DNA from: CAZGUX01 sp964529305
Lineage (GTDB): Bacteria > Acidobacteriota > Terriglobia > Bryobacterales > Bryobacteraceae
NCBI GenBank assembly: GCA_964529305.1
Contig: CAZGUX010000091.1
Location: forward strand, 62,001-126,000
DNA: 64,000 nt
Direction of reading: 5' to 3'
The position numbers and the translations under genes are program-made. Shown in pieces: positions 43,974 to 52,800 of this stretch (positions are counted from its first letter, which is position 1; the number at the start of each line of letters is the position of its first letter). The notes beneath the pieces are model-generated. The model worked only from the letters and a program-made list of their open reading frames with translations, did no database searches and was not told the origin of the DNA.

Positions 43974-44036
43974 CGTGAAGTGCGGTCTGCGCACGCCGAA
44001 CCGCCCACACATACCGCTATAGTGACTCACTTCACG
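43974..44036. promoter_or_regulatory. Spaced inverted repeat upstream of the sigma-54 promoter (candidate activator site)
   Basis: CGTGAAGTG (43974-43982) and CACTTCACG (44028-44036) are perfect inverted 9-mers, 81-143 bp upstream of the sigma-54 -24 element at 44117. That is the usual distance for an enhancer-binding protein site. AGTGACTCACT (44021-44031) is a second palindrome overlapping the right arm. Confidence 0.4.
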
Positions 44037-44116
44037 GCGTTTGAGTTATCTGTGCGGCGCTGCTTTGAATCAATCCTGTAAGGCATCACCGAAACCGGCG
44101 GACAGGATCTTTCGCT

Positions 44117-44132
44117 TGGCAGGTTGTTTGCT
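44117..44132 (+). promoter_or_regulatory. Sigma-54 promoter (-24/-12)
   Basis: TGGCAGGTTGTTTGCT fits the sigma-54 consensus (TGGCACG, four bases, TTGC, A/T) with one mismatch and has the required GG-N10-GC spacing. The predicted start site is about 44143, giving a leader of about 170 bases before the gene at 44312. A sigma-54 activator is encoded 940 bp downstream. Confidence 0.65.
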
Positions 44133-44311
44133 ATTGCAGCGGGGCCAGTCGTGGTTCCGCATTCGAGGCCGCGAAACCAAATCTCGAAGACTTTAGTTTC
44201 AACCGTTGTCCGGCGACAGCGGCGCCGGCCACGAAAATCCTGCCCATGGCTGGATGAACGGCTCAACCGTCTCGAACCGGACCCATTTCAAAGGCAGAGG
44301 ACGGAAAGCTC

Positions 44312-44677
44312 ATGGCGTATTGGGATGAGGTTCGGGACCCCCCGTTGGCAGGACCGCTGCTGCTGGTCATGCGCGTCGGAGACTGCCGGATGGTCGGAAG
44401 CATCTTCGCACGATGGGGCGTTGAGGTGGTGTGGGCGCACAGCCGTGTGGCCGCGGAGACGATTCTGTTGTCGAGGCCGGCGTTCGCCCTCGTCATTACG
44501 GAGGACCAGCTACCCGACGGCGACTGGCGCACGGTTGTTGAATCGGTACGGCGTGCGGGCTCCAGGGCGGTGGTTCTGGTCAAGCACGCCGAGGCCGGAG
44601 TGGCCGAAGAGCGCGTTACGCAGGTGCTGAGTGAGGATAGCGACCCGACCGGAACGTTGCTCGTGAGCGCGGCCTAG
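44312..44677 (+). CDS. Degenerate receiver-domain protein (121 aa)
   Basis: A stand-alone receiver-like (CheY-fold) protein. The strand-4/strand-3 layout is recognisable: LLLVMRVGDCRMV (strand 1), FALVITEDQLPDGDW (strand 3 and loop) and RAVVLVKHAEAG (strand 4). The usual acidic pair is missing (VMRVG instead of DD). The position of the phospho-acceptor Asp is Glu64, judged by its spacing to the LPDG turn, and the conserved Thr and Lys are not found. Glu in place of Asp can mimic the phosphorylated form, so the protein may be constitutively active or a simple protein-protein adaptor. It lies between a sigma-54 promoter and the sigma-54 activator gene. Confidence 0.7.
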   Translation: MAYWDEVRDPPLAGPLLLVMRVGDCRMVGSIFARWGVEVVWAHSRVAAETILLSRPAFALVITEDQLPDGDWRTVVESVRRAGSRAVVLVKHAEAGVAEERVTQVLSEDSDPTGTLLVSAA

Positions 44678-45069
44678 TGGCTCCGCTGCCCGAGTCCGGC
44701 AAAGTTGGAAGCCGGGGCGACTCTCCGTTCCTGTGTGAGGCCAAAGACAAGACCGTCGTCCTGTAATGCAAGCGCGCAAGCGTCAACTGTCAGAAACCCA
44801 CAACCGTATAGTACCGTTCAAGACTCCCGAGGTAGCGACGCCTGGACGCGGGCCGGAAAGTTCATGAGAGATTCGCGCTGCGCCGCAGGGGATTCTCCAT
44901 GGTTCTTCGTTATGGGGAGAGAAGAGCGTGAGAGCGGGACGGAAGTGTCGGCCGTCCATTGCGGTAGTCGCGTCGATCCGGTACTGCCAAGCCAGGACGC
45001 GGTGCGGGATGGTTTTGGTGCACTCTCGATAGAATGCCAGGCGACCCTCCCGGGTCGCGCGGAGGAACG
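44678..45069. other. Leader region of the sigma-54 activator gene
   Basis: About 390 bp without a gene I can support. GGAGGA at 45061-45066 is the ribosome-binding site of the next gene. A -10-like TAGAAT lies near 45030. No terminator separates it from the degenerate receiver gene, so read-through from 44143 is possible. Confidence 0.5.
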
Positions 45070-46419
45070 GTGTCTGAACGAGTCGTTCACCTGATCAATC
45101 GGCCCGGTGTTTGCCCGCGGGGTCATTGCGACGCGATTGCGGAGTTGCTGTCCACCGGTCCGTTACGCCTGAGTATCCGGACGACGGCGGGAGGGCCTCC
45201 TCCTCACCTGGTCGTCAGACAAATCGGTCCGGGTGAAACCATCGATCAGATTACTCTCGACTGGCGGGGCGTGCCTGCGCTCGGCATTTTCTGCGGCGTC
45301 GCAGACGGGATACCCGAGGCGGTACGCCTGACCCACTCGGGCCTGAGCGACTTTTGTCTGTGCCCGGCCCGCTATTGCGACGTGTGGCCGCGCGTTCTCA
45401 GGCTGCTCTCCGGCGGGGTCGCCGGGGATCCCGAACCCGTGTCGCTGCAACAAAACCTGCAACTCGAGAACCTGGTCGGGCAAAGCAAACCGTTCCTCGA
45501 GACCCTGGCTCGGGTAGCGCCGATCGCTCGCGCGGATGCCACGGTGCTGCTCACCGGCGAGACCGGCACGGGGAAAGAGTGCCTGGCGCGCGCCATTCAT
45601 TACCGGAGCGTCCGGGCCAACAAGCCGTTCATCGCCGTGAATTGCGGTGCGCTGCCCGCCAATCTGATCGAGAACGAACTCTTTGGGCACGTTCGCGGCG
45701 CGTACACGGATGCGCGCGATACCGCAAAGGGGCTGATCTCCGCGGCCGAAAAAGGGACTCTCCTGCTCGATGAAGTGGATGCCCTTCCGCTGCCGGCGCA
45801 GGCCACCCTACTGCGCTTTCTGCAGGACAAGGAGTACCGCCCGGTCGGCTCGGCCCACGGCGTCACGGCCAACGTACGGGTGATCGCGGCCACGAATGCG
45901 GATCTCCGCCGCCGCGTGGCCGAACGCTCCTTCCGCGACGATCTGTTTCACCGGCTGAACATTCTGTCCCTGCACATTCCGCCGTTGCGCGAGAGGCCGG
46001 AAGATGTCGTCCTGCTGGCGGCGCACTTCCTGGCACGGGATTCCGCCAGGCTTGGCCGGCACGGGATGACCTTCGCCCCCGGGGCGCTCGACAGGCTGGC
46101 GGGCTATGAATGGCCCGGCAACATCCGGGAACTCGAAGCGGTGATCCAAAGGGCGGTTGTCATGTCACCCGGCCTGCTGATCAGAGAGCCCGACTTTCAG
46201 TTGGACTATCTCGCACCGAAGATTCGCACCGCAAGCATGAGGGAGGCGAAGCGAGAAGCGGTGAGCCGCTTTGAGCGAACGTATCTCACTCAGATGCTGG
46301 CCGAACATCAGGGCAACATCAGTTGGGCCGCCCGCGCCGCGGGCAAGGAGCGGCGCGCGTTTCAACGTCTGATCCGCAAGCACGGTCTCACCCCGATCCA
46401 CCATCCGAGCCCTCGCTGA
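45070..46419 (+). CDS. Sigma-54-dependent transcriptional activator (NtrC family, about 449 aa)
   Basis: An enhancer-binding AAA+ protein that activates sigma-54 RNA polymerase. Residues 1-115 form a receiver-sized domain without recognisable phosphorylation residues. The AAA+ domain (about 130-370) has Walker A GETGTGKE, the sigma-54 contact loop in the form GAYTDA rather than GAFTGA, Walker B GTLLLDEVDALP, and the arginine-finger region FRDDLFHRLNIL. A Fis-type helix-turn-helix closes the protein (about 400-440, GNISWAARAAGKERRAFQRLI). GTG 45070 follows GGAGGA; ATG 45034 is an alternative. It sits directly upstream of the tail-like operon, which begins about 300 bp later, and is its obvious candidate regulator. 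Confidence 0.9.
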   Translation: MSERVVHLINRPGVCPRGHCDAIAELLSTGPLRLSIRTTAGGPPPHLVVRQIGPGETIDQITLDWRGVPALGIFCGVADGIPEAVRLTHSGLSDFCLCPARYCDVWPRVLRLLSGGVAGDPEPVSLQQNLQLENLVGQSKPFLETLARVAPIARADATVLLTGETGTGKECLARAIHYRSVRANKPFIAVNCGALPANLIENELFGHVRGAYTDARDTAKGLISAAEKGTLLLDEVDALPLPAQATLLRFLQDKEYRPVGSAHGVTANVRVIAATNADLRRRVAERSFRDDLFHRLNILSLHIPPLRERPEDVVLLAAHFLARDSARLGRHGMTFAPGALDRLAGYEWPGNIRELEAVIQRAVVMSPGLLIREPDFQLDYLAPKIRTASMREAKREAVSRFERTYLTQMLAEHQGNISWAARAAGKERRAFQRLIRKHGLTPIHHPSPR

Positions 46420-46558
46420 GGGCGACTCCACCACACGAAACAGGTCCGAGCCGAGTCACGATTGCGTCTGGCGGAAACCAGCAAGCTCCCTCTTTCTCAC
46501 TCCCGCCAGAACGAACTCCTGTCAACTCGCATGGGCCTGCGATACCGCGGCAGCGCGG

Positions 46559-46582
46559 CGAATCTGTCGCAGGGGAGATTCG
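46559..46582. promoter_or_regulatory. Inverted repeat upstream of the tail-like operon (candidate activator site)
   Basis: CGAATCT (46559-46565), 10 bases, then AGATTCG (46576-46582): perfect 7-base arms about one helical turn apart. It lies about 100 bp upstream of the candidate sigma-54 element at 46684, a normal enhancer distance. Confidence 0.45.
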
Positions 46583-46683
46583 TCTTGGATTCAGGAGGAT
46601 GGCCCCGAACCCCGGGCTCGGCGCCGCGGCCAATCGGCCGCATCCACCCGAACCGCCTCGCTGATGGCAAACGAGTTCCGGTT

Positions 46684-46698
46684 TGGCCGTGTGCCTGC
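46684..46698 (+). promoter_or_regulatory. Candidate sigma-54 promoter of the tail-like operon
   Basis: TGGCCGTGTGCCTGC keeps the invariant GG-N10-GC and the TGGC and TGC cores, with several departures from consensus. The predicted start site (about 46710) is just upstream of the first operon gene. A second, poorer match, TGGCAAACGAGTTCC, lies at 46665-46679. Confidence 0.4.
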
Positions 46699-46715
46699 AC
46701 CAACAGAGGCGAACG

Positions 46716-46976
46716 TTGAATGGGGACCAACTCAGGATCGACATCATGTGCTATCTGATGGCACACCCCGACGCGAGCGATTCCGTGCGGGGCATCGCCC
46801 AGTGGTGGCTTCCGTACGAGGCGGATCAGGCAGCGGTCTCGGCCGCGCTCGATGCGCTTCGCTCGCGAGGATGGCTGAGCCTGACGCACGGCCGGTTCTT
46901 CGGTCTGAATCCCACCGCCCGCGGCGAGATCCTCTGTTGGCTCGACGCACATCAATCCGATGAACTACGTGGATAG
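46716..46976 (+). CDS. Small winged-helix-like protein, first gene of the tail operon (86 aa)
   Basis: A compact protein with a predicted winged-helix DNA-binding fold: helices in LRIDIMCYLMAHPDASDSVRGIA and ADQAAVSAALDALRSRGWLSLT, followed by a wing (HGRFFGLNPTARG) and a C-terminal helix. TTG 46716 is preferred because AGAGG lies six bases upstream; ATG 46746 and TTG 46683 are alternatives. If the candidate sigma-54 start site at about 46710 is right, ATG 46746 would be more natural. Its end overlaps the next gene by 17 bp, so it belongs to the same operon. A regulatory role within the injection-system locus is inferred. Confidence 0.65.
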   Translation: MNGDQLRIDIMCYLMAHPDASDSVRGIAQWWLPYEADQAAVSAALDALRSRGWLSLTHGRFFGLNPTARGEILCWLDAHQSDELRG

Positions 46977-47883
46977 AACGCTCCTGCGTCTGGCCGACCC
47001 CAACACCCGGGCCGCCGTGTTCGACACCGGTTCGCTCGAGCAACTCATCAACGCCGCTTATGACACCTCCGGCCTCAATCTCCAGGGACCGTTCAACCCC
47101 TTGTTCGATCAGTTCCGCATCGGCCTGGCGTCGCCTCGGCTGGGCACCATCGAAGGAACGTGGAGCGTGGTCGGCGGGACCGAACGCAAGGAGGCTCGCT
47201 TCCAGGCCGCGGGTGTGGGCACCGGTTCCGTCATTCGAGTAGACGCCTTCTGGCGCGGCGCAATCGTGGCGCGAACCTCGGCCGCGCCGGCCCGCATCGA
47301 GACCGTCGAAATTCAGTGGCCCGGCCACTCGGGCATCGACGAGGAGATCGTCGCCGCCCTGGGCGCATTGCCCGGCAACCCCGTGGCGTTGGAGTTGGAA
47401 CGCCGGACTCGTCTGGTTCAGCGCATCCGGGCCGCCTTCAACCAACCGGCCGCCTTCCCCGAGGCGTCGTTCGACGATTGGCTGCGGAGTGTGGGCGCCA
47501 CCTCCGCCGGCGACCTGATAACCCGGTTCCAGGGAGCCTCGCAGCCGGGTGTCATGCAATTGCGACTCGTCCAGGGACCCACGCCGCCGTCCTCACCGAA
47601 GCCCTTGCCGGTGGCTGTGTCGCTCCTGATCCGGGACGCGGGCTTCTCACTGGCGGACCTGATCCTGGAGACGAGGCTGGTTCACGAACAACTGGAGCCG
47701 ATGGGGCTGGGACGCCCCTCCCCAACGGGTTCCGCTCTGAAGGCGCCCCTGCTGGTTACCTGGGTGGTTCCCGATACGGTCTTCAACGATGGCGACTGGC
47801 CCGGAGCCAATGCGGCGGCACGCCGTGCCGGCGCGGGCGAATGGCTGGCGCGCGAGCGCATCGGCCTCGTTGTGACTTCATGA
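46960..47883 (+). CDS. Tail-like operon protein, unknown function (307 aa)
   Basis: No family recognised. Residues 1-130 contain strand-like segments (EGTWSVVGGTERKEARFQA, RIETVEIQWPGHSGI). Residues 135-205 are helical (EEIVAALGALPGNP, RTRLVQRIRAAFNQPAAFP), and a Pro-rich turn (PTPPSSPKPLPV) precedes a C-terminal domain with PVAVSLLIRDAGFSLADLILETR. No signal peptide or membrane segment. It overlaps the winged-helix gene and is followed after 22 bp by the sheath gene, whose ribosome-binding site AAGGAG is strong. Position before the sheath could suit a tail-terminator or assembly factor, but nothing in the sequence proves it. Confidence 0.6.
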   Translation: MNYVDRTLLRLADPNTRAAVFDTGSLEQLINAAYDTSGLNLQGPFNPLFDQFRIGLASPRLGTIEGTWSVVGGTERKEARFQAAGVGTGSVIRVDAFWRGAIVARTSAAPARIETVEIQWPGHSGIDEEIVAALGALPGNPVALELERRTRLVQRIRAAFNQPAAFPEASFDDWLRSVGATSAGDLITRFQGASQPGVMQLRLVQGPTPPSSPKPLPVAVSLLIRDAGFSLADLILETRLVHEQLEPMGLGRPSPTGSALKAPLLVTWVVPDTVFNDGDWPGANAAARRAGAGEWLARERIGLVVTS

Positions 47884-47905
47884 CTATTCCCGAAGGAGAG
47901 CACAG

Positions 47906-49087
47906 ATGGCAGCACTTCCGATCGCATTCCCGTTTGTCGAGGTCAAGATCGACACTTCCGGCCTCGCACCCATCGCTCAACGTTCACCCGGCGTCATCGC
48001 GGTCGCCGGCAAGACGCCCAACGGCGCGGACGGTGGCACGGCCGCCGTCAATACGCCGCTGGCGGTCGACACCGTCAAACAGGCGGCCGAACTGTTCGCC
48101 AGAATCAACGCGAACGGCGCCGTCCAGGAGACAACGCTGTTCAAGTCGCTGCGCACCGCGCTGCTTCAGGACCCGAAACCGTCGAAGATCTACGGCGTCC
48201 GCGTGAACGGCAACGACTACGCCGGCGCTCTGGCTTCTCTCGAAGCGGCCGACGATGTCACGTTCGTCTCGCTGGCGTCGGAGACGGATCCCGGCCAGGC
48301 GGCGCAAGGCAACAATCCGCCCACCAATCTCACGGCGCTCAAGGCGCACGTGGAGAGCATGTCGGCGCAGGGACAGAAGCGCATCGGAGTGGCCATGGTG
48401 GATCCGGCCACGCCCAAGGCGAACAACTATGTCCAGACGGTGACGGCCGCGGCGAATCCCCTCAAGAGCAGCGTCAGCCGAATGGTGATGATCGCCGCGC
48501 GGGGGGCCGCGACCGACGCCGCCACGGCGGCCATGGCCGCCATCGCCGGCTACGCCCCGCACATCTCCATCGTGCTGAAGAAGGTCTTCGACGTGACCAT
48601 GCCGGTGGAAAGCCAGTACAGTCCCACGGAAATCAAGGGCCTCTCGGAAGCAGGCATCATCCCCGTGATCGATCCGGTACTGATTCCCGGCGAAAGCCTG
48701 CACTTTGCCGAGGGCAGGCTATTCACCACGGACCAGAACCTGGCCTATGTCGACATTGCCCGGGTGCTCGATGACGTCGACTTCCGCCTCAAGGCCGGCC
48801 TGATCGGGCAGATCGGCGATGCCCGGATCACAAAGGCCGGAATGACCCAGGTGAAGACTCAGGTGGACGGAATCCTCGGCCCTCTCAAGCGCGGGAACGT
48901 GATCGCCGATTTCAGCGTAAACATTCCGGTTCTCGACATCCTGAGTTTGCCCGAAAGCGCATGGTCGGCCACGGAGAAGAGCATCGTGCAGACCGCCCGT
49001 GCCAACCGCACCGTCGACATGTTCGTGTCCATCACCTACGGTCCGGCGGTTCACCTGTTGAAGGTCACACTCGCGCCGAAGTTCTAA
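47906..49087 (+). CDS. Contractile tail sheath protein (393 aa)
   Basis: Outer contractile tube of the tail-like machine. The N-terminus (AALPIAFPFVEVKIDTSGLAP, then RSPGVIAVAGKTP) and the following domain (TTLFKSLRTALLQDPKPSKIYGVRVNG, VTFVSLASETDPG) resemble phage tail-sheath proteins. The C-terminal third, with VIADFSVNIPVLDILS and MFVSITYGPAVHLLKVTL, fits the conserved sheath domain that links subunits and the inner tube. Length is in the range of short sheaths. Strong ribosome-binding site GAAGGAGAG precedes ATG 47906. Only one sheath gene is present, unlike Afp/PVC clusters that have three. The tube gene follows after 18 bp. Confidence 0.85.
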   Translation: MAALPIAFPFVEVKIDTSGLAPIAQRSPGVIAVAGKTPNGADGGTAAVNTPLAVDTVKQAAELFARINANGAVQETTLFKSLRTALLQDPKPSKIYGVRVNGNDYAGALASLEAADDVTFVSLASETDPGQAAQGNNPPTNLTALKAHVESMSAQGQKRIGVAMVDPATPKANNYVQTVTAAANPLKSSVSRMVMIAARGAATDAATAAMAAIAGYAPHISIVLKKVFDVTMPVESQYSPTEIKGLSEAGIIPVIDPVLIPGESLHFAEGRLFTTDQNLAYVDIARVLDDVDFRLKAGLIGQIGDARITKAGMTQVKTQVDGILGPLKRGNVIADFSVNIPVLDILSLPESAWSATEKSIVQTARANRTVDMFVSITYGPAVHLLKVTLAPKF

Positions 49088-49105
49088 ACAGGAAGGAGAA
49101 AACAA

Positions 49106-49546
49106 ATGGCTGACTGGAATACCCGGCTCGCGGTTTCCTATAAAGACCCTGATACAAAGCAAGTGGTGAACGTGACGCCCATCGACTCGTTCACGCCTTC
49201 GTTCGCATTCGCAACCGAGCCGATCCACTCGATCGAGAAGACGCACATCGGGGCGATCGTCTCGCCGAAGTCGATCACGTTCTCCATGACCGTGAAGGCC
49301 ATCGGGGACGCGGCGGCACAGTTGACGCTGCTGGCGATGAACGGAAAACGGTTCGACATCACGCTCCAGGAAAGCGACGACGGCAACGACTGGAGTTTCA
49401 AGAGCGTGGTGTTGTCCGAATGCGTGATCACCAGCGCAACGCCGACGGCGGCCACCGTTTCCGGCGCGCCGTCGGCGACGTTCTCCGGCTTCAGCCTAGG
49501 AGCTAAAGCCGATCCGAAGAGCGGCAAGGCCGCTGACTTGCCATAA
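49106..49546 (+). CDS. Tail tube protein (146 aa)
   Basis: Candidate inner-tube subunit: small, beta-rich and immediately after the sheath gene, as in contractile phages. Strand segments include SITFSMTVKAIGDAAAQLTLLAM, KRFDITLQES and NDWSFKSVVLSECVITSA, and the C-terminal tail is Ala/Ser/Gly-rich (SGFSLGAKADPKSGKA). No signal peptide or membrane segment. ATG 49106 follows GGAAGGAG. Identity rests on size, composition and the sheath-tube gene order; a structure comparison would confirm it. A gap of 9 bp separates it from the next gene. Confidence 0.7.
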   Translation: MADWNTRLAVSYKDPDTKQVVNVTPIDSFTPSFAFATEPIHSIEKTHIGAIVSPKSITFSMTVKAIGDAAAQLTLLAMNGKRFDITLQESDDGNDWSFKSVVLSECVITSATPTAATVSGAPSATFSGFSLGAKADPKSGKAADLP

Positions 49547-49555
49547 GGAGGAGCC

Positions 49556-49825
49556 GTGGCGGATGAGCCGATTGCCGGTGCTCCGACCGGCGGGATCGCC
49601 CGTGTCACACACACGGGCATCGCGCTCGTCCACGAAGGTGAACTGATTGTACCGGCGCAGGGCAGCGAGGCGCAGGCGGATCAGGTCGCCGAGGACGAGC
49701 GCACGATCGTGCAGTATTACTTCCCGGTCGAGATCGAAGTGCGGGACAGCAGCGGCGCGGCCGATCCCGATGCGGTGGCGGAACTGGTGCTGCGCCGTCT
49801 GACGAAGGGCCTGGAAAGCGTCTGA
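49556..49825 (+). CDS. Small protein resembling a tape-measure C-terminal tail (89 aa)
   Basis: GTG 49556 follows GGAGGAG. The middle of the protein, GGIARVTHTGIALVHEGELIVPA, matches the pattern at the extreme C-terminus of many phage tape-measure proteins (GG, then 'ALVHEGE' and 'VIP'-type residues). The last 40 residues (PVEIEVRDSSGAADPDAVAELVLRRL) resemble the short beta-strand plus helix that follows that motif. Here it is a free-standing protein. In P2-like order this slot belongs to the small tail assembly chaperone (gpE), directly before the tape measure. It is 3 bp upstream of the 1,412-residue gene. Confidence 0.65.
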   Translation: MADEPIAGAPTGGIARVTHTGIALVHEGELIVPAQGSEAQADQVAEDERTIVQYYFPVEIEVRDSSGAADPDAVAELVLRRLTKGLESV

Positions 49826-49828
49826 TTT

Positions 49829-52800
49829 ATGCCGGTTTCAGTTCACATTCCGGCGCGTTTCCGCATTGACCAATCCGTTCTCGAGGATCGCGTCGAAGAA
49901 GCCGCGGCGGCGTACGCCGCCACACTCGGGCGGGCGTTGAAGGCATCGCGGGAAGCGGTGCTGAAACCGCGCGGCGCCTACGTGCGGGTCGCTGCTTCAG
50001 CGATGGACGCGACGTGGTGGGGCGAGGGGCTCGCAAAGATCCCCACGCCGGTCCGCCAGGCCCTGGAGAAGGCCCTTGCGCGAGCCCTCGAGGATGAACT
50101 GACCCGCTCGGGAATTCCCGATTGGGGCCGCATCGAGAGCACGGGACGGCCTTCGGCGGCCGAATCTCTTGACCCGGCGAGGTGGGACGCCGAGCAGGGG
50201 ACATACCATGTCCCCTGTTACGACAAGAAAGGCGCGCCAAAGCCGGTTCCCGCGCATCCAAAGTCCGCTGACGATAACACCGAGACCATCGTGGTGTTGG
50301 GGCAGTTCGCAAGCTACGACGAGGTGTATGCCGCAATCAAAGCCTTCTATCGCGACGCTACGCCGAAGGGAAACACTCTATACGGTGTCTACGGAACCTG
50401 GTCGGCCGACGGTAAACACTATCTCTTTTGGGTGCTCGGGCTTCTGGAGGAGGGTCCCAAGAAAGGGTCTCCGCTCTTTGCCGCCCTTCACCTGGTGAAC
50501 GGCAAAGTCGAACGGGGCAAATTCATTTCGACTGGGCAGCCGATGGTGGTTGACCTCGGGGCGAAGTACGTCGTGGATTTTCTGCTGGAACGGAAGGAGG
50601 AGAACGGAGTTCCCTACGGTGCGACGCTACGCAAGGAATCCGAGTCGAAGACGAGACCTCTGTACCAGATTGAGCCGTTTAGCAAGGGGAAGAGCATCCA
50701 CTTTGGCGTAGCCCGTAGCGAAGAGACCGTCTACGTGATCCCGGTAACCGCCTCGGCGGCGCCGGCGGCGCCTCCGCCGGCTCCAGTGGCCGTCTCTCCG
50801 CTGCCCCCGGTGTTTGCCTATTCGATCGACATCAATCCGATTCCCGACGAGGGCTTTCCCGCCTGGCTCTGGTGGTGGTTTGTGTGGTTCAACGTGCTCG
50901 GACCCGAGGTGCGGCGCAATCCCAACATGATCGCGGTCTTTACCGATTGGGAGAACTGGGGTTGGAAACAGGATGCACTGGACCTGAACTGGCTGTTCAT
51001 TTACGTGTATCACGGCAAAATCTACAAACACTTTTGCCGGCACCTCGCCCTCAAGATGCTGGAAGCGAGCCGGACCAACATGGCCGCGTTCAAGGTCGAG
51101 GTTGCGAAGCCCGAGTGGAAAGACCGCGTGGCGATCGAAATGGATGTGTTGAGAGAGCCTGCCCGGGAACTGTCGGAGATCCGGCACATTGAGGACTTTG
51201 AAAAGCAACTGGCGAACCTATCCAAATCACCGGGGCGCGGGATCGCGCCGATTCACACGGACTGGGGGAAGGAACAGGCGGCCAAGCTGCGCGCTCGCAT
51301 CGCCGCGGCGGAAAAGATTCGTTACAAGCTGGAAGATCTCGCCGGACTCGTCGAGTTGTTCCAGGCCATGGATCCGGTTCTGATGGTCCTCACGGTGAAG
51401 GGAGGCAAGCAGGTTGCCCTCGAGGATGCGATTGTCCAGGTGTCGGGACTGTCTGGCCAGCAAATTCTCGATGAGATCAAATCCAACATCGACTGGATGA
51501 TTGCCCAAACCTGGGAAGCAACCGGCAAGATCACCTCGGACTTCGGCATCGCCCACAAGCTCAAGATCGTACAGACGGTGGCCAACGAGCAATTGAAGCA
51601 GTGGCTTGACGCATCAAGTGCCTTCAAAAAAGTGGTCGACAACGTGACGTCGACAAGCTGGGCGGAGTGGCTGGCCCTGGGAATCGCAGCTCTGGTGTTG
51701 ACCTTCCTGTTCCCGCCGGTAGGCCTCGCGTTGGGGGCAGGGCTGGGGGTGACCGCGGCGGTCACGTCGACCCGGGCGGCGATCGAGCTTTCGAAGCTGT
51801 CCAAAGCCCGGCTGGCGCAGTACGGGTTCGCCGGCCTCGCATCGGAGCAAGAGGTCGACGCGGCGGTATTTGCCGCGGTCCTCGACGTGTTCTTCGCCGT
51901 GCTCGATCTAGGCGCCCTTGGGAAGGGGATTGCTTCGGCGACAGCCAAGGGTTTGGAGCGGGCGGCCGCAAAAGAGGCGGTGGGAGTCCTCGGCCAGCGT
52001 CTGGAGAAATTTGTCGGCGTGTGGCGCCAGTTCGACAAGTGGCCCGAAGCGATGCGAAGCGAGCTCCGTAACACGCTCATCTCGAGGCTCGAGAAGCAGG
52101 GCTTCGATCAAGTCAAGAGCGCGGCGCACGCCGATCAGGTCTTTTCCGCGCTGCAGGGCGAAATGCTGGCCCGTTACGAGAGGCACTTGATCGAGTTTCA
52201 GAGCAAATTTGGAAGGGCGCTGGAGGCCGGTGAACTGTCGGCCCGCGATGTCGACGCGATGCGGAAGTGGATGCTCCAGGAATGGAAACACCCCAAGAGA
52301 TTCATGGCGGGCCTTCTCGACGAATTGCAGCCAGGCAAAAGGCTGTGGGATGACATCGTGGGACGGCACCTGGCCGGGTTGCCGTTGCCGGAGCGTCAGG
52401 CCGCTGAGTTCTTCGCTGGGATGAACGCGGCGGACATAACGGCGTTCGCCGAATCCCTGGGCGACCTGCGGCAGATTCTGAGGCCCAACCGGCTGGCCGC
52501 GCTTGCGGCCGAGGCGGGCTTAACCACCAACTACCGCACGCTCGGAGCGCAGTTGAACGCCCTCCTGAGCCGCTTTGAACAACCGGCGGAGGCGTTGGCC
52601 AAACTCGAGAACCTGCTGGCAAGGCGAGCGGACTCGGCGGTGATCCTGGAGGGGCTCGGCCGGTCAACCAACCCCCGCCGGACCCTGGATGCCTTGCTGA
52701 CACCCAGGGTTCTGGACACGAACCTGGCCGGCCGGACGTTCGAATTGATGGAGGCATTAAACCGGCCGGCGGCCAGCAACGGGCGGGTCATCCGGATTGT

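Noticed and set aside
43504..44010. 168-codon minus-strand frame in the long intergenic region
   Set aside because: No ribosome-binding site, random-looking composition and no motif. It also overlaps the inverted repeat that better fits an activator site.
46665..46679. TGGCAAACGAGTTCC as the sigma-54 promoter of the tail operon
   Set aside because: The invariant GC of the -12 element is CC; the neighbouring match at 46684-46698 keeps GG-N10-GC and was preferred.
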